Assembly: GCF_000003815.2 (NCBI RefSeq)
Contig: NC_049988.1
Span: 16,269,778 to 16,333,777, forward strand
Length of the DNA stretch: 64,000 bases
Direction: 5' to 3'
From: Branchiostoma floridae
Lineage: Eukaryota > Chordata > Leptocardii > Amphioxiformes > Branchiostomatidae
Part shown: positions 24,511-36,858 of the stretch, piece by piece
How the letters are laid out: the number at the start of each line of letters is the position of its first letter
Numbering within the stretch: position 1 is the stretch's first letter
Program-made: the position numbers and the translations under genes
The notes under the pieces: generated by a model
The model's input: only the letters and a program-made list of their open reading frames with translations
Told to the model about the DNA's origin: nothing
The model's database searches: none

Positions 24511-25085
24511 CTTTCTGTCATCGGAAAATTACAAGAACCTTACGTTACAAACAGATCAGATGTTACAGACACACAAGAGGAGGGAGTCACGTAGAAATAA
24601 CCTGATCAAATTTAGCAGCAGAGTAGAGCCTCACTAGTTTCAAGAATCCACTAGCCTTCAAATCAAGAAGACCTTCACAAACAAAATCATGATCTGACCG
24701 TGCTTTCTGTCATCAGAAAATTACAAGAAGCTAACGTTACAATCAGATCAGATGTTACAGACACACCAGAGGAGGGAGTCACGTAGAAATACCCTGATCA
24801 AATTTAGCAACAGAGGAGAGCCTCAAACCGAACGCTTTCAAAAATTCACTGGTTTTCAAGAAGATCTTCAGAGACAAAATCGTGATCTGACCGTGCCTTC
24901 TGTCATCGGAAAATTACAAGAAGCTAACGTTACAATCAGATCAGATTTTACAGACACACAAGAGGAGGGAGTCACGTAGAAATACCCTGATCAAATTTAG
25001 CAGCAGAGGAGAGCCTCAAATAGAACGCTTTCAAGAATCCACCAGTCTTCAAGAAGGACATCAGGGACAAAATGGTGACGGCTTC
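24511..25085 (-). repeat. Three tandem ~192-bp units upstream of the GPCR start codon
   Basis: Units starting at 24511, 24703 and 24896 each contain (C/T)TTCTGTCATC(G/A)GAAAATTACAAGAA, CAGATCAGAT, GAGGAGGGAGTCACGTAGAA and CAAATTTAGCA. They lie immediately 5' of the receptor ATG, so they are 5' UTR, 5' intron or promoter sequence. On the minus strand each unit also offers an AG acceptor (GATGACAG) and a GT donor after GATCAGG, so repeated untranslated exons are possible but unproven. Confidence 0.8.
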
Positions 25086-25152
25086 AGATCTGACCGCTAT
25101 ATAGGCGCCTTTTGGAGGGCCGTCAGCCAGGCAGCTTCAAACAATGTCGGGA
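25023..25152 (-). promoter_or_regulatory. TATA-containing cassette, candidate GPCR promoter (proximal copy)
   Basis: Contains CTATATAG (25097-25104) in a GC-rich context, GGCGCCTATATAGCGGTC on the minus strand, upstream of the tandem units and of the receptor ATG. The whole cassette is duplicated at 26524-26657. The motif is palindromic, so orientation is assigned only from the gene position. Confidence 0.4.
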
Positions 25153-26523
25153 ATTGCCAAGTAATTGCGGCGGGTCGTTCAAAGTACGTGTAATAAACAA
25201 GCTATATTCGCGTGTCTGCACAGAAGGCAATCAAAACCAAAAAAAAAAAAAACACTTGATGTTTTCTTACTGTCTTGGATCAAGGGTACTGTTACAAAAC
25301 TCTTCAGTTCAGTGAACTCAACTCATTTAGCACACGTCAGATAGAAACCAAAATTTGGTATTTTATTTATCCAAGCTATGATATGATATTTTGATATCTT
25401 CAAACTCTCAAAACAGGGACGATAATCTGAGACGTCTTATACATACAGGGTTGTAGCCAGCCTGAAATCATTTTCAGTCCTCTTGATTTTGAATGGGAAT
25501 CCTATCGAGCACCGAAGGCATGGCGTAACGTTGCGCGTCATTTCTAGGGGGTCTGGGTCCCAGAAAATGTTTTAATCAAGACCCTCTGAAACAATATTTC
25601 CTGCATTTTGAGGTGCAGATTTTGCTTGTAGACTAAGCTGTTCAATGACATTTGTTTTGGTGAAGAAGAACACATGGGTTTCAGTTTTTAATATCTTTAC
25701 ATATCAATTTCTGCCTGTCCCAGGGGACGGAATGGGGAAGACTTTTTTCAGTCCCCAGGTGCAAAATTCCTTCAAAGGACTGAAGGACAGTTGCTGGCTA
25801 CAACCCTGTATACATATACTTAGATTTCATACTGAAGGCAACCTTTTTGCCAAATGTTTTTTATTCGCACGCTCGCACCAGTTTTGCAGGGCTCATAGGG
25901 GATGTCATCCAAATAATCAAATCAGCATGGCCCTAAAATGAAAAGTAAAAAAAAAACATGACAAAATTCAAGACGTCTTAACACACGCCTGAAGACGTGG
26001 CGGCGACATCCTGTGGTTGCAGTTCATGTAGGACAAGTAGCACAGTTTTCTTTCAAGCTCGCGTACTGCCCTACTGCAGGGACCGCGTGACGACTAAGTC
26101 ACATGTAGTTCTTTCATTAACCTCAATACAGGGCACTGCAAATGGATGATTCAATTTTTCTAGAACTGTCGGATTAGTGTACGTCCTTGAGTTGCTTGTG
26201 TTATCGCATTTACATGTAAAGAAGAAATTGATTGAGTCAACCAGTCTTAAAATCTAGGTGCGAAAAATTTAGTTCCGTCAAAAAAATGGATTATCTGTTT
26301 GAAAAGTATCTTCTTTTCGAAAGACGATCTTTACTCTCGTCTCTCGTGTCTTTGAAGTTTTGATACATCAAAGTTGCTCGTGTTGTCACGTTTAATGGGA
26401 ATAGAATGAATTTATCTAGTCAACCAGTCGTAAAATCTAGCGCGGAGTTGCAAAATTTAGTTCCGTCACAAAAAGTTGATTATCTGACGTTTGAAAAGTA
26501 TCTTCCTTTCGGAAGACGATCAC
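25153..26523. other. Region between the two promoter-like cassettes
   Basis: No coding exon is supported. It includes a remnant of the 50405-type foldback (25825-25935, GAAGGCAAC...GGATGTCATCC) and two divergent copies of a CAACCAGTCxTAAAATCTAG ... TTAGTTCCGTCA stretch (about 26238-26300 and 26420-26490). Confidence 0.45.
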
Positions 26524-26657
26524 ATCGAACGCTTTCAAGAATCCACCAGTCTTCAAGAAGACCATCAAGGACAAAATGGTGACGGCTTCAGATCTGACCG
26601 CTATATAGGCGCCTTTTGGAGGGCCGTCAGCCAGGCAGCTTCAAACAATGTCGGGAC
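26524..26657 (-). promoter_or_regulatory. Distal duplicate of the TATA-containing cassette
   Basis: About 130 bp nearly identical to 25023-25152, including CTATATAG at 26601-26608 and CAGCCAGGCAGCTTCAAACA. It could be an alternative upstream promoter of the GPCR or simply a duplicate; the sequence does not decide. Confidence 0.4.
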
Positions 26658-26999
26658 TCTCGAGTCTTTGATGTGTTGATACATCAAAGTTCAAACAACT
26701 TTGGTCTCCTCACGTGTGGTGGCTTTGTGACGTTAACGTGCAGGAAGGCGCGTTATCAACTACGTTTCCCCTGCTCCTAAACTAACCTCTATTGACGTCT
26801 ACTGTATGTAATCGCTGACGCATTCAGTTTCTTGAAACGATGTTTAGAAACGGACCATTTTCATGTACAAGTTTATTTTGATACATCATCCAGATAAAAC
26901 CTGCGTGAAGTCTTTTTGTGAATTTCTTAACGCCATAGTCCTAGCCGTGTCATGCGCAGATACAGTTAATGCTGAACAGTCCCAGCCACCGGGTGCCTA

Positions 27000-27425
27000 T
27001 ATCTGCATCTGCATCTGCATCTGTATCTGTATCTGTATCTGTATATCTGTATCTGTATATCTGTATCTGTATCTGTATCTGTATCTGTATCTGTATCTGT
27101 ATCTGTATCTGTATCTGTATCTGTATATCTGTATATCTGTATCTGTATCTGTATATCTGTATCTGTATCTATATAGCCGGTATAACCGCCCTTCGGTGCA
27201 GCACACCAGCTTAAACAGGTACGCGGCGCGGCAGCAGCTGGTTATATCATACCGAACGACCCATCACACCTAACTTTTGCACATCTATCTGCAAGCGCTA
27301 GCGTTCTTTAAAACTATTCGGCGAATATGCCCCTACTGTGCTTGGTGATAACAAGTTTCACTCTACGATAGTTCTGGGAAAATACAAATTTTTTAACACA
27401 CCAATCTTAGGTTGATAACTAATGG
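27000..27425 (-). mobile_element. LINE 3' end with expanded TACAGA tail (minus strand)
   Basis: Read on the minus strand: a degenerate coding end (27425-27260), CAGCTGCTGCCGCGCCGCGT, one 56-bp-type unit, then (TACAGA)n of about 170 bp (27000-27172). It has the same order as 21593-21870 and 35825-36130, showing the hexamer is the element's natural 3' tail. Confidence 0.65.
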
Positions 27426-27540
27426 TACTTGAAGGCATGACTATTTCTTTTTTTTTTGAGCTGGTATTAGATACTTATCAGTCGATACGTTCACCAGTTT
27501 ATCAGTTATTTTGTACATTATGCAAAGTGTCTCAAAATGA

Positions 27541-27712
27541 TAATCTCCAATCAGATCCTACGGTAGCATAAGATATTATCAAAAGCTGGCAGAGGAGTGA
27601 AGCCGGCTTAGGAATGTGTTTCGTTACAAGGCAAATGGACACCTCTTGGCTGACTACACTCTTTGGCCAGTTTGGTACTATCTTATGCCATCGTAGGATC
27701 TACTTGGAGGTT
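27541..27712. repeat. TCTCCAAGCAGA-type inverted-repeat element
   Basis: Ends TAATCTCCAATCAGATCCTA and TAGGATCTACTTGGAGGTTA are inverted, with inner GCATAAGATATTATC / GGTACTATCTTATGC. It is of the same family as the elements at 4110, 8362 and 21431. Confidence 0.6.
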
Positions 27713-28375
27713 ATCAAAATGATTCCACTGACCTCACGTGGCAAAACTGTATATGGACCGCTAAACAACAAGAAAACAATTATGACAGGGCAGTAAGTCT
27801 AATTTAACACAACAATCGCGATCGCCCAGGTCGTGATCGGGGGTTATCAGATTAGAGAAACCGGAAAAGCGACGCCCACATTACGTCGACTGAGTTGTAA
27901 TTCAGACAAGATTGCCCGGCATCGCTACATCTTTGTTGCGGTGCAACACGCAGTCATGTGGGCGGTGTGTTGCAGGCTTCGTTTTTATCATAGAGGCATA
28001 GCGAGCAACTTCATCGACCTCGACCCAAGCAGAGCGAGTAATTTTGTTTCACACTTAATGGTAGCCGACCCGCTCCAATTCAATTTTAAGCGTTGTAGGT
28101 AAATCAATTATGGATGTCGTTAAATGAATCATGGCCCCCTTTAATTCTGCGTAGTTATTTGTTGTCCTGAAATCAACGTTAAGCGTGATTGTCTCACGAT
28201 TTGTAACGATCGTGACGTTGACAGCCAGATCGCCCAAATCAGTTTATTTGCAAGTCCATTTGTAGGCTAATTGCATGCAACTGGTAGAAACAAGATAGGG
28301 GGTATACTCGTACATGTAACAATGAACAGTGATAAATGTTATTGTACAAAGAGACTACTCTAATGCTGGTGTTGA

Positions 28376-28745
28376 CTATATCTTGATACAATATAAGTTG
28401 GGTTTGGCGTCTTTTTTGGAAGCAGAGGAAAAGAGTCCTACTTTTTCTACAATTTGTGGGTTTTGCGATTTTAAGAGGAAAGAGGCTTTCTGTTCGTCCG
28501 TAAATGTGGGAAAGCTGGGGAATATAAGTGTGATTTCTTTAAACAATGTGGTTCTTTTGGTGTGATTAAATGAACACTTGGAAAGAAAATGTGTTTCGTC
28601 TTCCACTGCTTTAGATGCACAGAGTTTACAAATTCTTTCGCGGACTGGAAATCTCTTGTATCGACCTATTTCTATTTAGAGGGGATGAGCGCTAATTCTA
28701 ACTTTACGATATTGCAGAGCGTAGCTCAAAATAGTCACAATAGAG
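28376..28745 (-). mobile_element. Degenerate non-LTR reverse transcriptase C-terminal fragment
   Basis: On the minus strand the frame reads KVRISAHPL, an in-frame stop, IEIGRYKR...RICKLC, VEDETHFLSKCSFN and KRTTLFKEI, ending at a stop at 28376. The order (RxSxHxLxIExGRY, CxxC, EDExHFxxxC, RxxLF) matches the C-terminal zinc-knuckle-like region of the LINE at 38122-40636. One stop codon shows it is a pseudogene. Confidence 0.75.
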
Positions 28746-29944
28746 CGTTTGGTTATGTATGTCGGCATTCACAGACTATTTTTGCCAAACTATCCAGGAC
28801 GTACAATGGATCAGTCCAATGTAATCGTTTCCCAAACCGTCCGCAATATAGTCAATTGTAACGGTGGGGTTCTAGCACCGCCTATCGGTACCGTCCTTGC
28901 CAAACGGCTCTGAGCTTTTGGCGACATCGGTAGCGTGCTGGGTTTGTGTGGCATGGTATTTGCGAAGACAGAAGAGACTCAGGAGCTATAATACGGCTGG
29001 ATACCATGCTAGGGTTTGTGATCTGGCGGCCCGGGTTCGAAACCCCTTGGGGAGTCAGGATATTTGTATACATTGTTTCTTTCTGTTCTACTCGTCCCTC
29101 TTGCTGTTTCACAATTTACCGTTTACCGTTGATAGCCCTCCTGAATCTATCGTTAAGTGACTGTTGAGCGTTACCAGGATAATTCATGCAAACCCACTTA
29201 TATGCCATCCAATGGTTTCGCTCGTTGCAAAAATTGTAAGGCCCCTTTTCCACTAGACGGCGATAGCGCTGCGCTCCCACTGCGACCTAAATAGGTTATG
29301 TCTAACCTTCGCTTTTACATTGGGGGTATCATACAAAACGTAAAAGTGTGACTAAAAAGACAACAAAACACAGAAAGTGTAAAAACATTTGTTTCTTTTC
29401 TATACAATTCGTTGAGGGATACGTCAAATTTTAGGTCGCAGACAGAGCGCGGCGGGTGCATAACTAGGATGTAGATTCTCACAGTAACGCATATCACATA
29501 CCATTCACGGCTGGCAAAACCTCAAAATTGTGCATTTCTAGGGCCTTATGTTTTTCATTTTCGCTCAGACGAGAGCTCCAATTACTAGTAAGTGACTCAC
29601 TAACAGGCATACGTATGACCGTGACATTGACAATAAACATCATGGAAAGCTCCTAAAATTACTCATTAGAATCGTGTATCGGTTGAGATTGGCGCACAAG
29701 CTGTTCACTTCTAAACTACCAACTCAGCTACTCGAAAAACACTCGGAGTAACGTCGTTGATTGATAAATGCATTGGAGGAGCTTGTTAGAAACGACTTGG
29801 GTATCTAGGATAAAAGTATGTATTTTTGCTGCACGCTAAATAGGGTTCATCGGCCGGGAGGCAACGGGAAATTGTAAATTACATCCCACTGTCTCTAAGA
29901 AATTGGCATTATTAACCACTTAATGTAGCGTATGTGACACTACA

Positions 29945-30235
29945 GTTAGCTGGTGTGTTACGCCGAAGGGCGGTTATACCGGCTATATAGATACAGATAC
30001 AGACGCTGGTGTGTTACGCCGAAGGGCGGTTATACCGGCTAATAGTATATAGATACAGATACAGACGCTGGTGTGTTACGCAGAAGGGTGGTTATACCGG
30101 CTATATAGATGCAGATACAGAAGCTGGTGTGTTACGCCGAAGGGCGGTTATACCGGCTATATAATTACAGATACAGAAGCTGGTGTGTTACGCCGAAGGG
30201 CGGTTATACCGGCTATAGATATAGATACAGATACA
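29945..30235. repeat. Second array of the 56-bp minisatellite, about five units
   Basis: Five units of GCTGGTGTGTTACGC(C/A)GAAG...GGTTATACCGGCTATA, separated by TAGATACAGATACAGA spacers of slightly variable length. No LINE coding block flanks it directly, so it may have spread as a tail or a gene-conversion tract. Confidence 0.9.
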
Positions 30236-30807
30236 GTACAGACCTAGTTGGGACCATAACGTTGATCTAAGTTGTTGTTAACACCATGTACATAAACTGG
30301 TATTGTGAGAACCTGCTCATGGATACACTGTACAGTTGTACCGCCGATTCACAGTACTGGTGCAGTACCGCAAAATCATTAAATATGTTAGCTACATGTC
30401 CAAAATACGAGAGCACCAATGCACTGTGCATGTGTATCAATGAATTGTACGGGGATAGACTTGAACTCAAGTATATGCCTTGCCATTTTTGTCATTTAAA
30501 AGGTGTTGTTTCTATACGACAAAGTTGAAAATCCAGCACTGGAAAAAGATGAACATACTGTATCGGCGTTGAAATCAGCTATATGTACTTGATCTGAAAC
30601 CCTTTCGAAAGCAAACAGAATCTATGGCACGGATCCATATAATAGGAAAGAACCTCGCGGTAAGGAGCATTGAGAATCAGTATCTTGCCAAGGTAATTAG
30701 ACAGGCGTATAAAGCTTGTACTTAACTTTGAGTTGGTATCATATGGTGCATATTTCGCTACACTGTGCGTCGGGTTTGCCTATTTTAAGAATGCCTAGCG
30801 CAATGCC

Positions 30808-30985
30808 TGGCGTCAACCGGTGCAATGGCCGACTGGGTAGATGTTCGCCTTGTAGGTCGTACTTGAGAGTTCGATCCCCGGCCGAGTCATACCAAACACG
30901 TTAGAAATGGTACATACTGATTTCTCTGCTTAGCGCTCAGCATTCGGGAAAAAAACTAAACCAATAGTTTAACGTTTTCCGTCCT
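30808..30985 (+). mobile_element. tRNA-derived SINE, copy 3
   Basis: The head CGGTGCAATGGCCGACTGGG (A-box region) and GAGTTCGATCCCCGGCCGAG (perfect B box) are followed by TTCTCTGCTTAGCGCTCAGC; the body is truncated before the GGGCGCC block and ends in GTTTAACGTTTTCC. Same family as the copies at 6293 and 17686. Confidence 0.65.
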
Positions 30986-31497
30986 ATGCACACACAAATG
31001 CTAGCATGCTGAGAATTGCTGGTGAATGAAAATGGTTAACAGGTCTTTTTCATCAACAGGAAACGGTGTTATACACCGTCCATTGGGGGTGGGTACCTGT
31101 ACGAAAAATTCAGGTCCAGGTCCGGTCCAAAGGATCAGGTCCAGGTCCAGACCTGAACCTGGACCTGATTCAGTATGTGAGAATTGGTGAATTGACAATA
31201 CTCAGAACAATGGTCCATTCAGCTACAAAGAAATCTGTTTGGTTGAGTATTTGAGTACCATTGGCGTTTTAAAATCCTACAAGGCTAACTGCAACTGTAC
31301 GATTGACAGTAAAACTTGGTAGAGATTACAATAAACTGTACTCTACTTCATTCTTGTTATTTTCTTCAACCTGTAATCCCCCAAAATGTGAATATCTGTC
31401 TCTATAATCTTTTCATTTCCTAATATACGGTCACCGAATTTTTACATGTCCAGTTTTTCTGGACCGGTCCAATAAGAAAAACCGGTTTTGTACCGGT

Positions 31498-33949
31498 GTG
31501 ACAGCGTTCTCGCCCCCCCGTGAAATCGACCCCCCGGGGGCAAAATCACTAGTGTTTTCGCCCCCCCCGGGGCAGGATCACTAGCGATTTCGCCCCCCCA
31601 TCTCGCCCCCCTCTGGTGATTTCGCCCCCCTCCCGGGGCGAAATCGCTAGTGATATCGCCCCCCCACCGGGGCGAAATCGCTAGAGATATCGCTCTCCCC
31701 TCCAGGGGCGAAATCGGTAGTAATACCGCCCCCTCCACTCACAGCGAAGTTCAACTCTAGTGTTTTCGCCCTCCTTACCCTCTTGGGGCGAAATCGCTAG
31801 GGATTTCCAGTGATTTGCATCCTTCTAGTGATTTGCATCTCCAATAAACCTATAAGTTACATTACTTTTGCTTCGTACAAATCACATCATACCTCCATGA
31901 AATATTTTTAGCTCTTGCAGATTTATAGTGTCATCTAGTCTCATTCATAATGCAAATGAAGCTGTAATTGACACGTTTAAGTTAACACGTGTGCAGATAC
32001 TTTCGTTTAGCTGCATTTTATGATGACATTTTGTCCTGAATTAAGAAAATGACTTGCGCATTTGCACAATCTATACATAGTGGTGCACAATTAATTTGCA
32101 CATTGCACTTTAGAATTTTTGTACTTTGACATTAATTATGCAAATCAGAATCTCATTTTCACAATCATTATCTGATATGTTTCACCTTCCATAACCTTTA
32201 AATTACATAGATTACGTGTATTAAAGTCACAACATGGAAACACTAGAATTACATATTCGTCTCCTGAATCATGCACATTATGTGCTAATTTGCATTTTTG
32301 CATGTCATTTCGTAAAGCCCATGCCACTTATCCCTTATATCATGGTATGTGAAGGTAAAAAGAAAAAAGGGAAGTTCTGTTTCAGTGACACAAGCAGATT
32401 ACATACATGTATCTGTAATTAGCACATGTTGTTATCTATGAAAAATAATTAGTTATGAAATATATTTGAGAATGAAATCATTTCGTCAGCCAACAATGAC
32501 GTCCAACAAGTATAGGATCCATTATGCTATTTTGGTCGACAGACTAACCAACAAACACAGGTACAGAACCATTGTGCAAAATATTCTGTATACCATACGT
32601 TCTATTCCGCATCATTTTTACAAGATGATAAGTATAAAAGTTACTGTACAAGTATTATATAAGTTTTACAAATAATCTTAAAGATAATGGATACAAACAT
32701 TTAATGCTAGGTTCGCTCCGAGAATGATGCAAATATCCTCAATTTGGGCTCAAAGAGGAAAGTGTTAACCCCATACGCTACGTTCAATATCTTTACTTCA
32801 TGTCTGAGACCCTAATCACCACACTGCACTGTGCAGTTTTGCTCGCATCTACGACTGCATTGTTCCTATTGTTACCTTCGCCAAGAAGTTTCACTTTATA
32901 TTTTGGGTAGCGTTTCGAATTCTGTGTGTATTTGTGGAAAAGCGCCATCACTCAAAACCGCCTGCATTTTGTGCCTCCTAGCGGCTTGTTATTGCAGCGG
33001 AACTTCCGATATGGATATCTCGAGTTATGGACGTGCTGTTGTCATGCTTTTTAATTTTTAGCGTTAGATAGCACATGGGGCCGACAGCAAGTGGTGTATG
33101 TTTGGGTCCCCTAGCAGCTTGTTACCTTTGCACAGGAAGGCTATATTTTTTTAACTGCAGGGCTGGTTTAGTGTGAGACTGTCAAAACTGTTAGTTTTGA
33201 ACAGCACAATTTGTTTCAACTCATAGACAGGTGTGTATACCTCTGTGCTGATTGGCAAATATTTACCAGTTTTGTTATAACTCAGCAACAGGTGTGTTGA
33301 TATGCATATGTTAATATACGTTCGTGATGTTAATAAAAGTCACCACAAATTCACAACAAAAATGTATCTGTTCTATTTCAATGCAAAGTGTGCTTGCACC
33401 CAACCAGGTAGGATCGGCTTCACAGGTACTGTATCTCATCTTAACATACTAAGGTGACATACCAGGTAACACACTATATACGTTACATCCAAGTACCATA
33501 TTGTTCCAGGTAGCTCGATTAATATGCAGTAACAAGCTGCAAGTTAAGTATCTTAAGGCTATGTAAAAAAGTAGGTAAATATATACAAAAGTATATATAC
33601 ATATATCTATAAGTATATATATATATATATATATACCTATATATATATACAAAAGTATATATATTTCCCTTGTAAACCCTATATATATAAGTATATATAT
33701 ACAAAAGTATATATATACAAAAGTATATATATATATATACAAAAGTAGGTAACAAGACAGTGCTAATCATTATCACAGCAATAGGATTAAGATTCAACCG
33801 AACACTCTAGAAAACGGGAAGGATATCCCTAGGGGGGGCGAAAACGCTGGGATTGGGGGGGGGGGCGAAAACACCAGAGGGGGGCGAAAACGCTAGCGAT
33901 CTCGCCCCCCGGGGGGGCGAGATCGCGGGGGGGGCGAGATCGCTGTCAC
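31498..33949. mobile_element. Large foldback element built from palindromic CG-rich units (2.45 kb)
   Basis: Termini GTGACAGCG...CGCTGTCAC are inverted and flanked by exact 6-bp direct repeats ACCGGT (31492-31497, 33950-33955) inside a hAT MITE. Each end carries an array of G/C runs around CGAAATCGCTAG(C/T)GATTTCG-like palindromes (31500-31810 and 33830-33945). The 2-kb middle is AT-rich, includes a TATA microsatellite (33590-33745), and has no transposase ORF that I recognise. It is probably non-autonomous. Confidence 0.8.
33590..33745. repeat. TATATAC/AAAGTATATA microsatellite
   Basis: Runs of GTATATATATAC and CAAAAGTATATATA within the foldback interior. The short open frames over it are low-complexity artefacts. 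Confidence 0.85.
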
Positions 33950-33999
33950 ACCGGTACACCGTACCAGTACACACCCCTACCGACCATCATTCATCGAAG

Positions 34000-35824
34000 A
34001 CAAACGTCTGCATCGGAGCAGCGAAAAAGCGATAGGTTATTGGCGGGCAAAATGTGATTGCCCTCGGTAAAATTGGAGCCCAGATTCAGTATCTAGGTTT
34101 TCTAACCCAATAACATACAGCCTAATGCACTGCACAACAAATAACGAAGACGAAAAAGTAGTGGTATTTTACAAGGTTATCAAATCTCCTTTTTGCTACT
34201 GATGGCTAATGGAAAAACTCTTAGCTGAAGCAAAATATTTCAGGAAACCATACAATTTTTCAGAAAAATCCAGCGCCGAATGAATCTGGTTACAAACTGT
34301 ATTGATATCATTACATGTACATGTATATACGAAAGAGAGGCGAACAGATACCTCGTAAGAAACCGTACCTACCGTACACAGCTGCGCCTGTAATTTTCTC
34401 AGAAGGCAACACGAGTTTTCCCGGGAAGAAGACAGTGAGGAAATTACAGAAGACAGCTCCTGAGCTTCTCTTTTTATAGCAACAGCTTCTTATTAGCGTA
34501 TTTCAGGCGTTGTCAGGCAGCTAATTTGGACCATTCCATTTCAAACATTGCCTGGAAGTGGGGGTACGGGTGGCCGGTTAGTGAAATGAGTTTCTTTACT
34601 AGGATTCAATGAAAGGGAGACCAACAAGGACCAAGGTGTTGAACTTAAATTGTGTTATGGCATAGAGAAGAAAGATTTGCTACAAATGCAACCCGAGCAA
34701 CGAGATGAAAAAATGTTCGGTCCACCCCTTCGTTATTTTGTTTGGAATGACCCAACGCCGTGTTATAATTTCATTCCTTTTCACATCTGTGGCAACAAAT
34801 ATGTTTCCTTGGTAGCGACATATATAGGTGGACTTCAAAGATGAAATGTATCGTACACAAGGAAAAAACATAACACTCTTGACTGATAGAGCTATTGACA
34901 CTCAGAATAGATTTCTTTAGTATGTCAGCTTCATTGCTATAGTCCGCTCCCTTGTTACGTTCCAAACCGGGGCCTGGTCGGGATGTTTACGGGAACGATA
35001 AATAAAAGTGTTTATGAGGAAATATACAAAAACCATGCACATAAGCTTTTTACGTTTTGTGTGTTTTGTTGTTTGCTTTTTGTTCCAGCAAACAACCTGA
35101 CTAGGTCTCGGTTTGGAAACGCATAATACCTCCCTCACATTAGGCGAAAATCGAACGTGCTACCACCTGATATGATCTTAATAAGAACGATATTGGCTTC
35201 ATATTTCTTGAAAAGCAATCTTGATACGGCCTTAATAGGATCGACATTTGCTTCACATTTCTTGAATGACACTCTTACGGAACATCCAGCGTGCCTCCAA
35301 GGTGTTTCCTTTGATGTCCAGGAAGATGATAGAGATGACGGGCCTAACATCCTGTTTCCCCTCAGGCTGCGCGGTCTGTTTGTTTGATTTGATTACAGGA
35401 GCAATATTTGAAAGACTTTGTAGTCTTCCTTCCCTTGATGAACATGGATCTGTTACGACCAGGACCTCGTGTAAAATGAGCGTGTATCTCACTGCGCTGT
35501 GCCAAATACACATTTCTCACGCGGCGGCCATGAATCTGATAAATCTAAAACGAGTTCAATGTTTGATGAAAGCACGTTACCAAATGACGTTATCAAAATT
35601 ATATTTTTTAACGAAATTCGAAGGAATTTTTCGGTTATTAGGTAACACATAACACAAGAAATACGTTTTTCTTCAAAATTCTACAACTTTAGAAAGTAAT
35701 GAGTTTTTAAGTTCCAATTCTTTAGTATTCTTTTTTAGTAAAAAACATACATTGTTTTCCTGCCAAAAAAGGCTACCTATGAGGTCTTGCAATTGTGTAA
35801 TACGTATATGTTGATTGGCCACAT
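34000..35824. other. Gene-free stretch with scattered repeat remnants
   Basis: No coding exon is supported. A loose inverted pair (TTCCAAACCGGGGCC near 34960 and GGTCTCGGTTTGGAA near 35105) suggests another degenerate foldback related to that at 36859. Otherwise I see nothing specific. Confidence 0.4.
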
Positions 35825-36130
35825 CATCTGCATCTGTATCTGTATCTGTATTTAAAAAGCCGTTATAACCGTCCTTCGGCGTAACACACCAGCTTCGCAG
35901 ACACGCGGCGCGGCAGCAGCTGGTTATATTATACTGAACGATCCGTCACAACTTACTTTTGCACATCTATCTGCAAGCGTTCTTTGAAACTATCCACAGA
36001 AGGTGCCACTACTGTGCTTGGTAATAACGAATTCCACTGTACGATAATTCTGAAAAAAAAAGCAACGAATTTTTGAACACATCAATCCTAGGTTGGTAAT
36101 TCTACTACTTAAAGGCATGGCTGTTTCTTG
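35825..36130 (-). mobile_element. LINE 3' end of the minisatellite family (minus strand)
   Basis: A short (TACAGA)n-type tail at 35825-35855, one 56-bp unit remnant (CGTCCTTCGGCGTAACACAC), GACACGCGGCGCGGCAGCAG, then the degenerate coding end up to about 36130. It is collinear with 27000-27425. Confidence 0.6.
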
Positions 36131-36674
36131 CTGCATTTTGGGCGTTAGATCAACCTAGTACATACATGTACATCACCAAGTACCTTACAGACATGTCTTT
36201 AATCACACGACACCACTTTCTTCCCAAACTAACCTTTAGATGTTCTGTGTGCGTGATAGCAGGGTATCAAAGGGAAGCCATCGTCATAGCTAAATGTCAA
36301 TAATAATGAGGAATAATCACAAATAATCTCGGCTCTTTTGTGGTGTTTGATTTAGTACGTCAGAGCCTAGTTTTTATTGTATTGAAGTTTGTTTGCTTCG
36401 AATTGCTCGTACGTAATGCATACCCGGCGAACCACCTTATATTTTATGTGAAATAAAAATTCCAGCCCTCTATGGCATTCTTAATGTCTGCTATTTCTCA
36501 GTAAGCTCGCTTGTCCATGGTATTTTTCCTTTATGTTCATTTCATCTTATTACGTTACATCTTATTTCACCTTATTAGCGTAACAATATTACGTAATATG
36601 CACTAATGGAAATCTGAATAAAACAAACAAATAAACAAACAAACGAGTGGTATTGATTGAATTAGAATATCTTG

Positions 36675-36828
36675 GTCTGACTACTGCCCTGTGCCAGGTA
36701 TGCAGGGGTCGACGTGCCTATCCACGACGGGGTTATAAAGCCCCTAACATACCCTTTCGCTGGCTAATTTCCATGGAAATATTCCTTAGTTCAGACCCCT
36801 GCAGACACAGGGCAGTAGTGACAGGGCA
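36675..36828. repeat. Small foldback with CTGACTACTGCCCTGTG arms
   Basis: TGACTACTGCCCTGTG (left) and CACAGGGCAGTAGTGACA (right) flank GTCGACGTGCCTATCCACGA. The inner block recurs alone at 37310-37375 (GTCGACGTGCTCACACACGA). Confidence 0.55.
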
Positions 36829-36858
36829 TACTTTTTACAGGGAGGAACGGCTCTTCCT

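Larger units (their letters stand above)
31084..33979. mobile_element. hAT-type MITE split by a nested foldback element
   Basis: Left end TGGGGGTGGGTACCTGTAC and right end GTACACACCCCTA, with 8-bp flanks CCGTCCAT (31076-31083) and CCGACCAT (33980-33987), a 7/8 match. About 400 bp belong to the MITE itself; the rest is the foldback at 31498-33949. Confidence 0.8.

Noticed and set aside
26863-27273. 136-aa Tyr/Leu/Ile-rich open frame
   Set aside because: It is a translation of the (CTGTAT)n tail of a LINE fragment.
30286-30528. 80-aa Cys-rich open frame as a small secreted protein
   Set aside because: No signal peptide, no splice context and no family resemblance; it lies in repeat-rich DNA beside a minisatellite.
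32466-32675. 69-aa open frame inside the large foldback as a transposase remnant
   Set aside because: AT-rich and short, with no DDE or zinc-finger motif visible.
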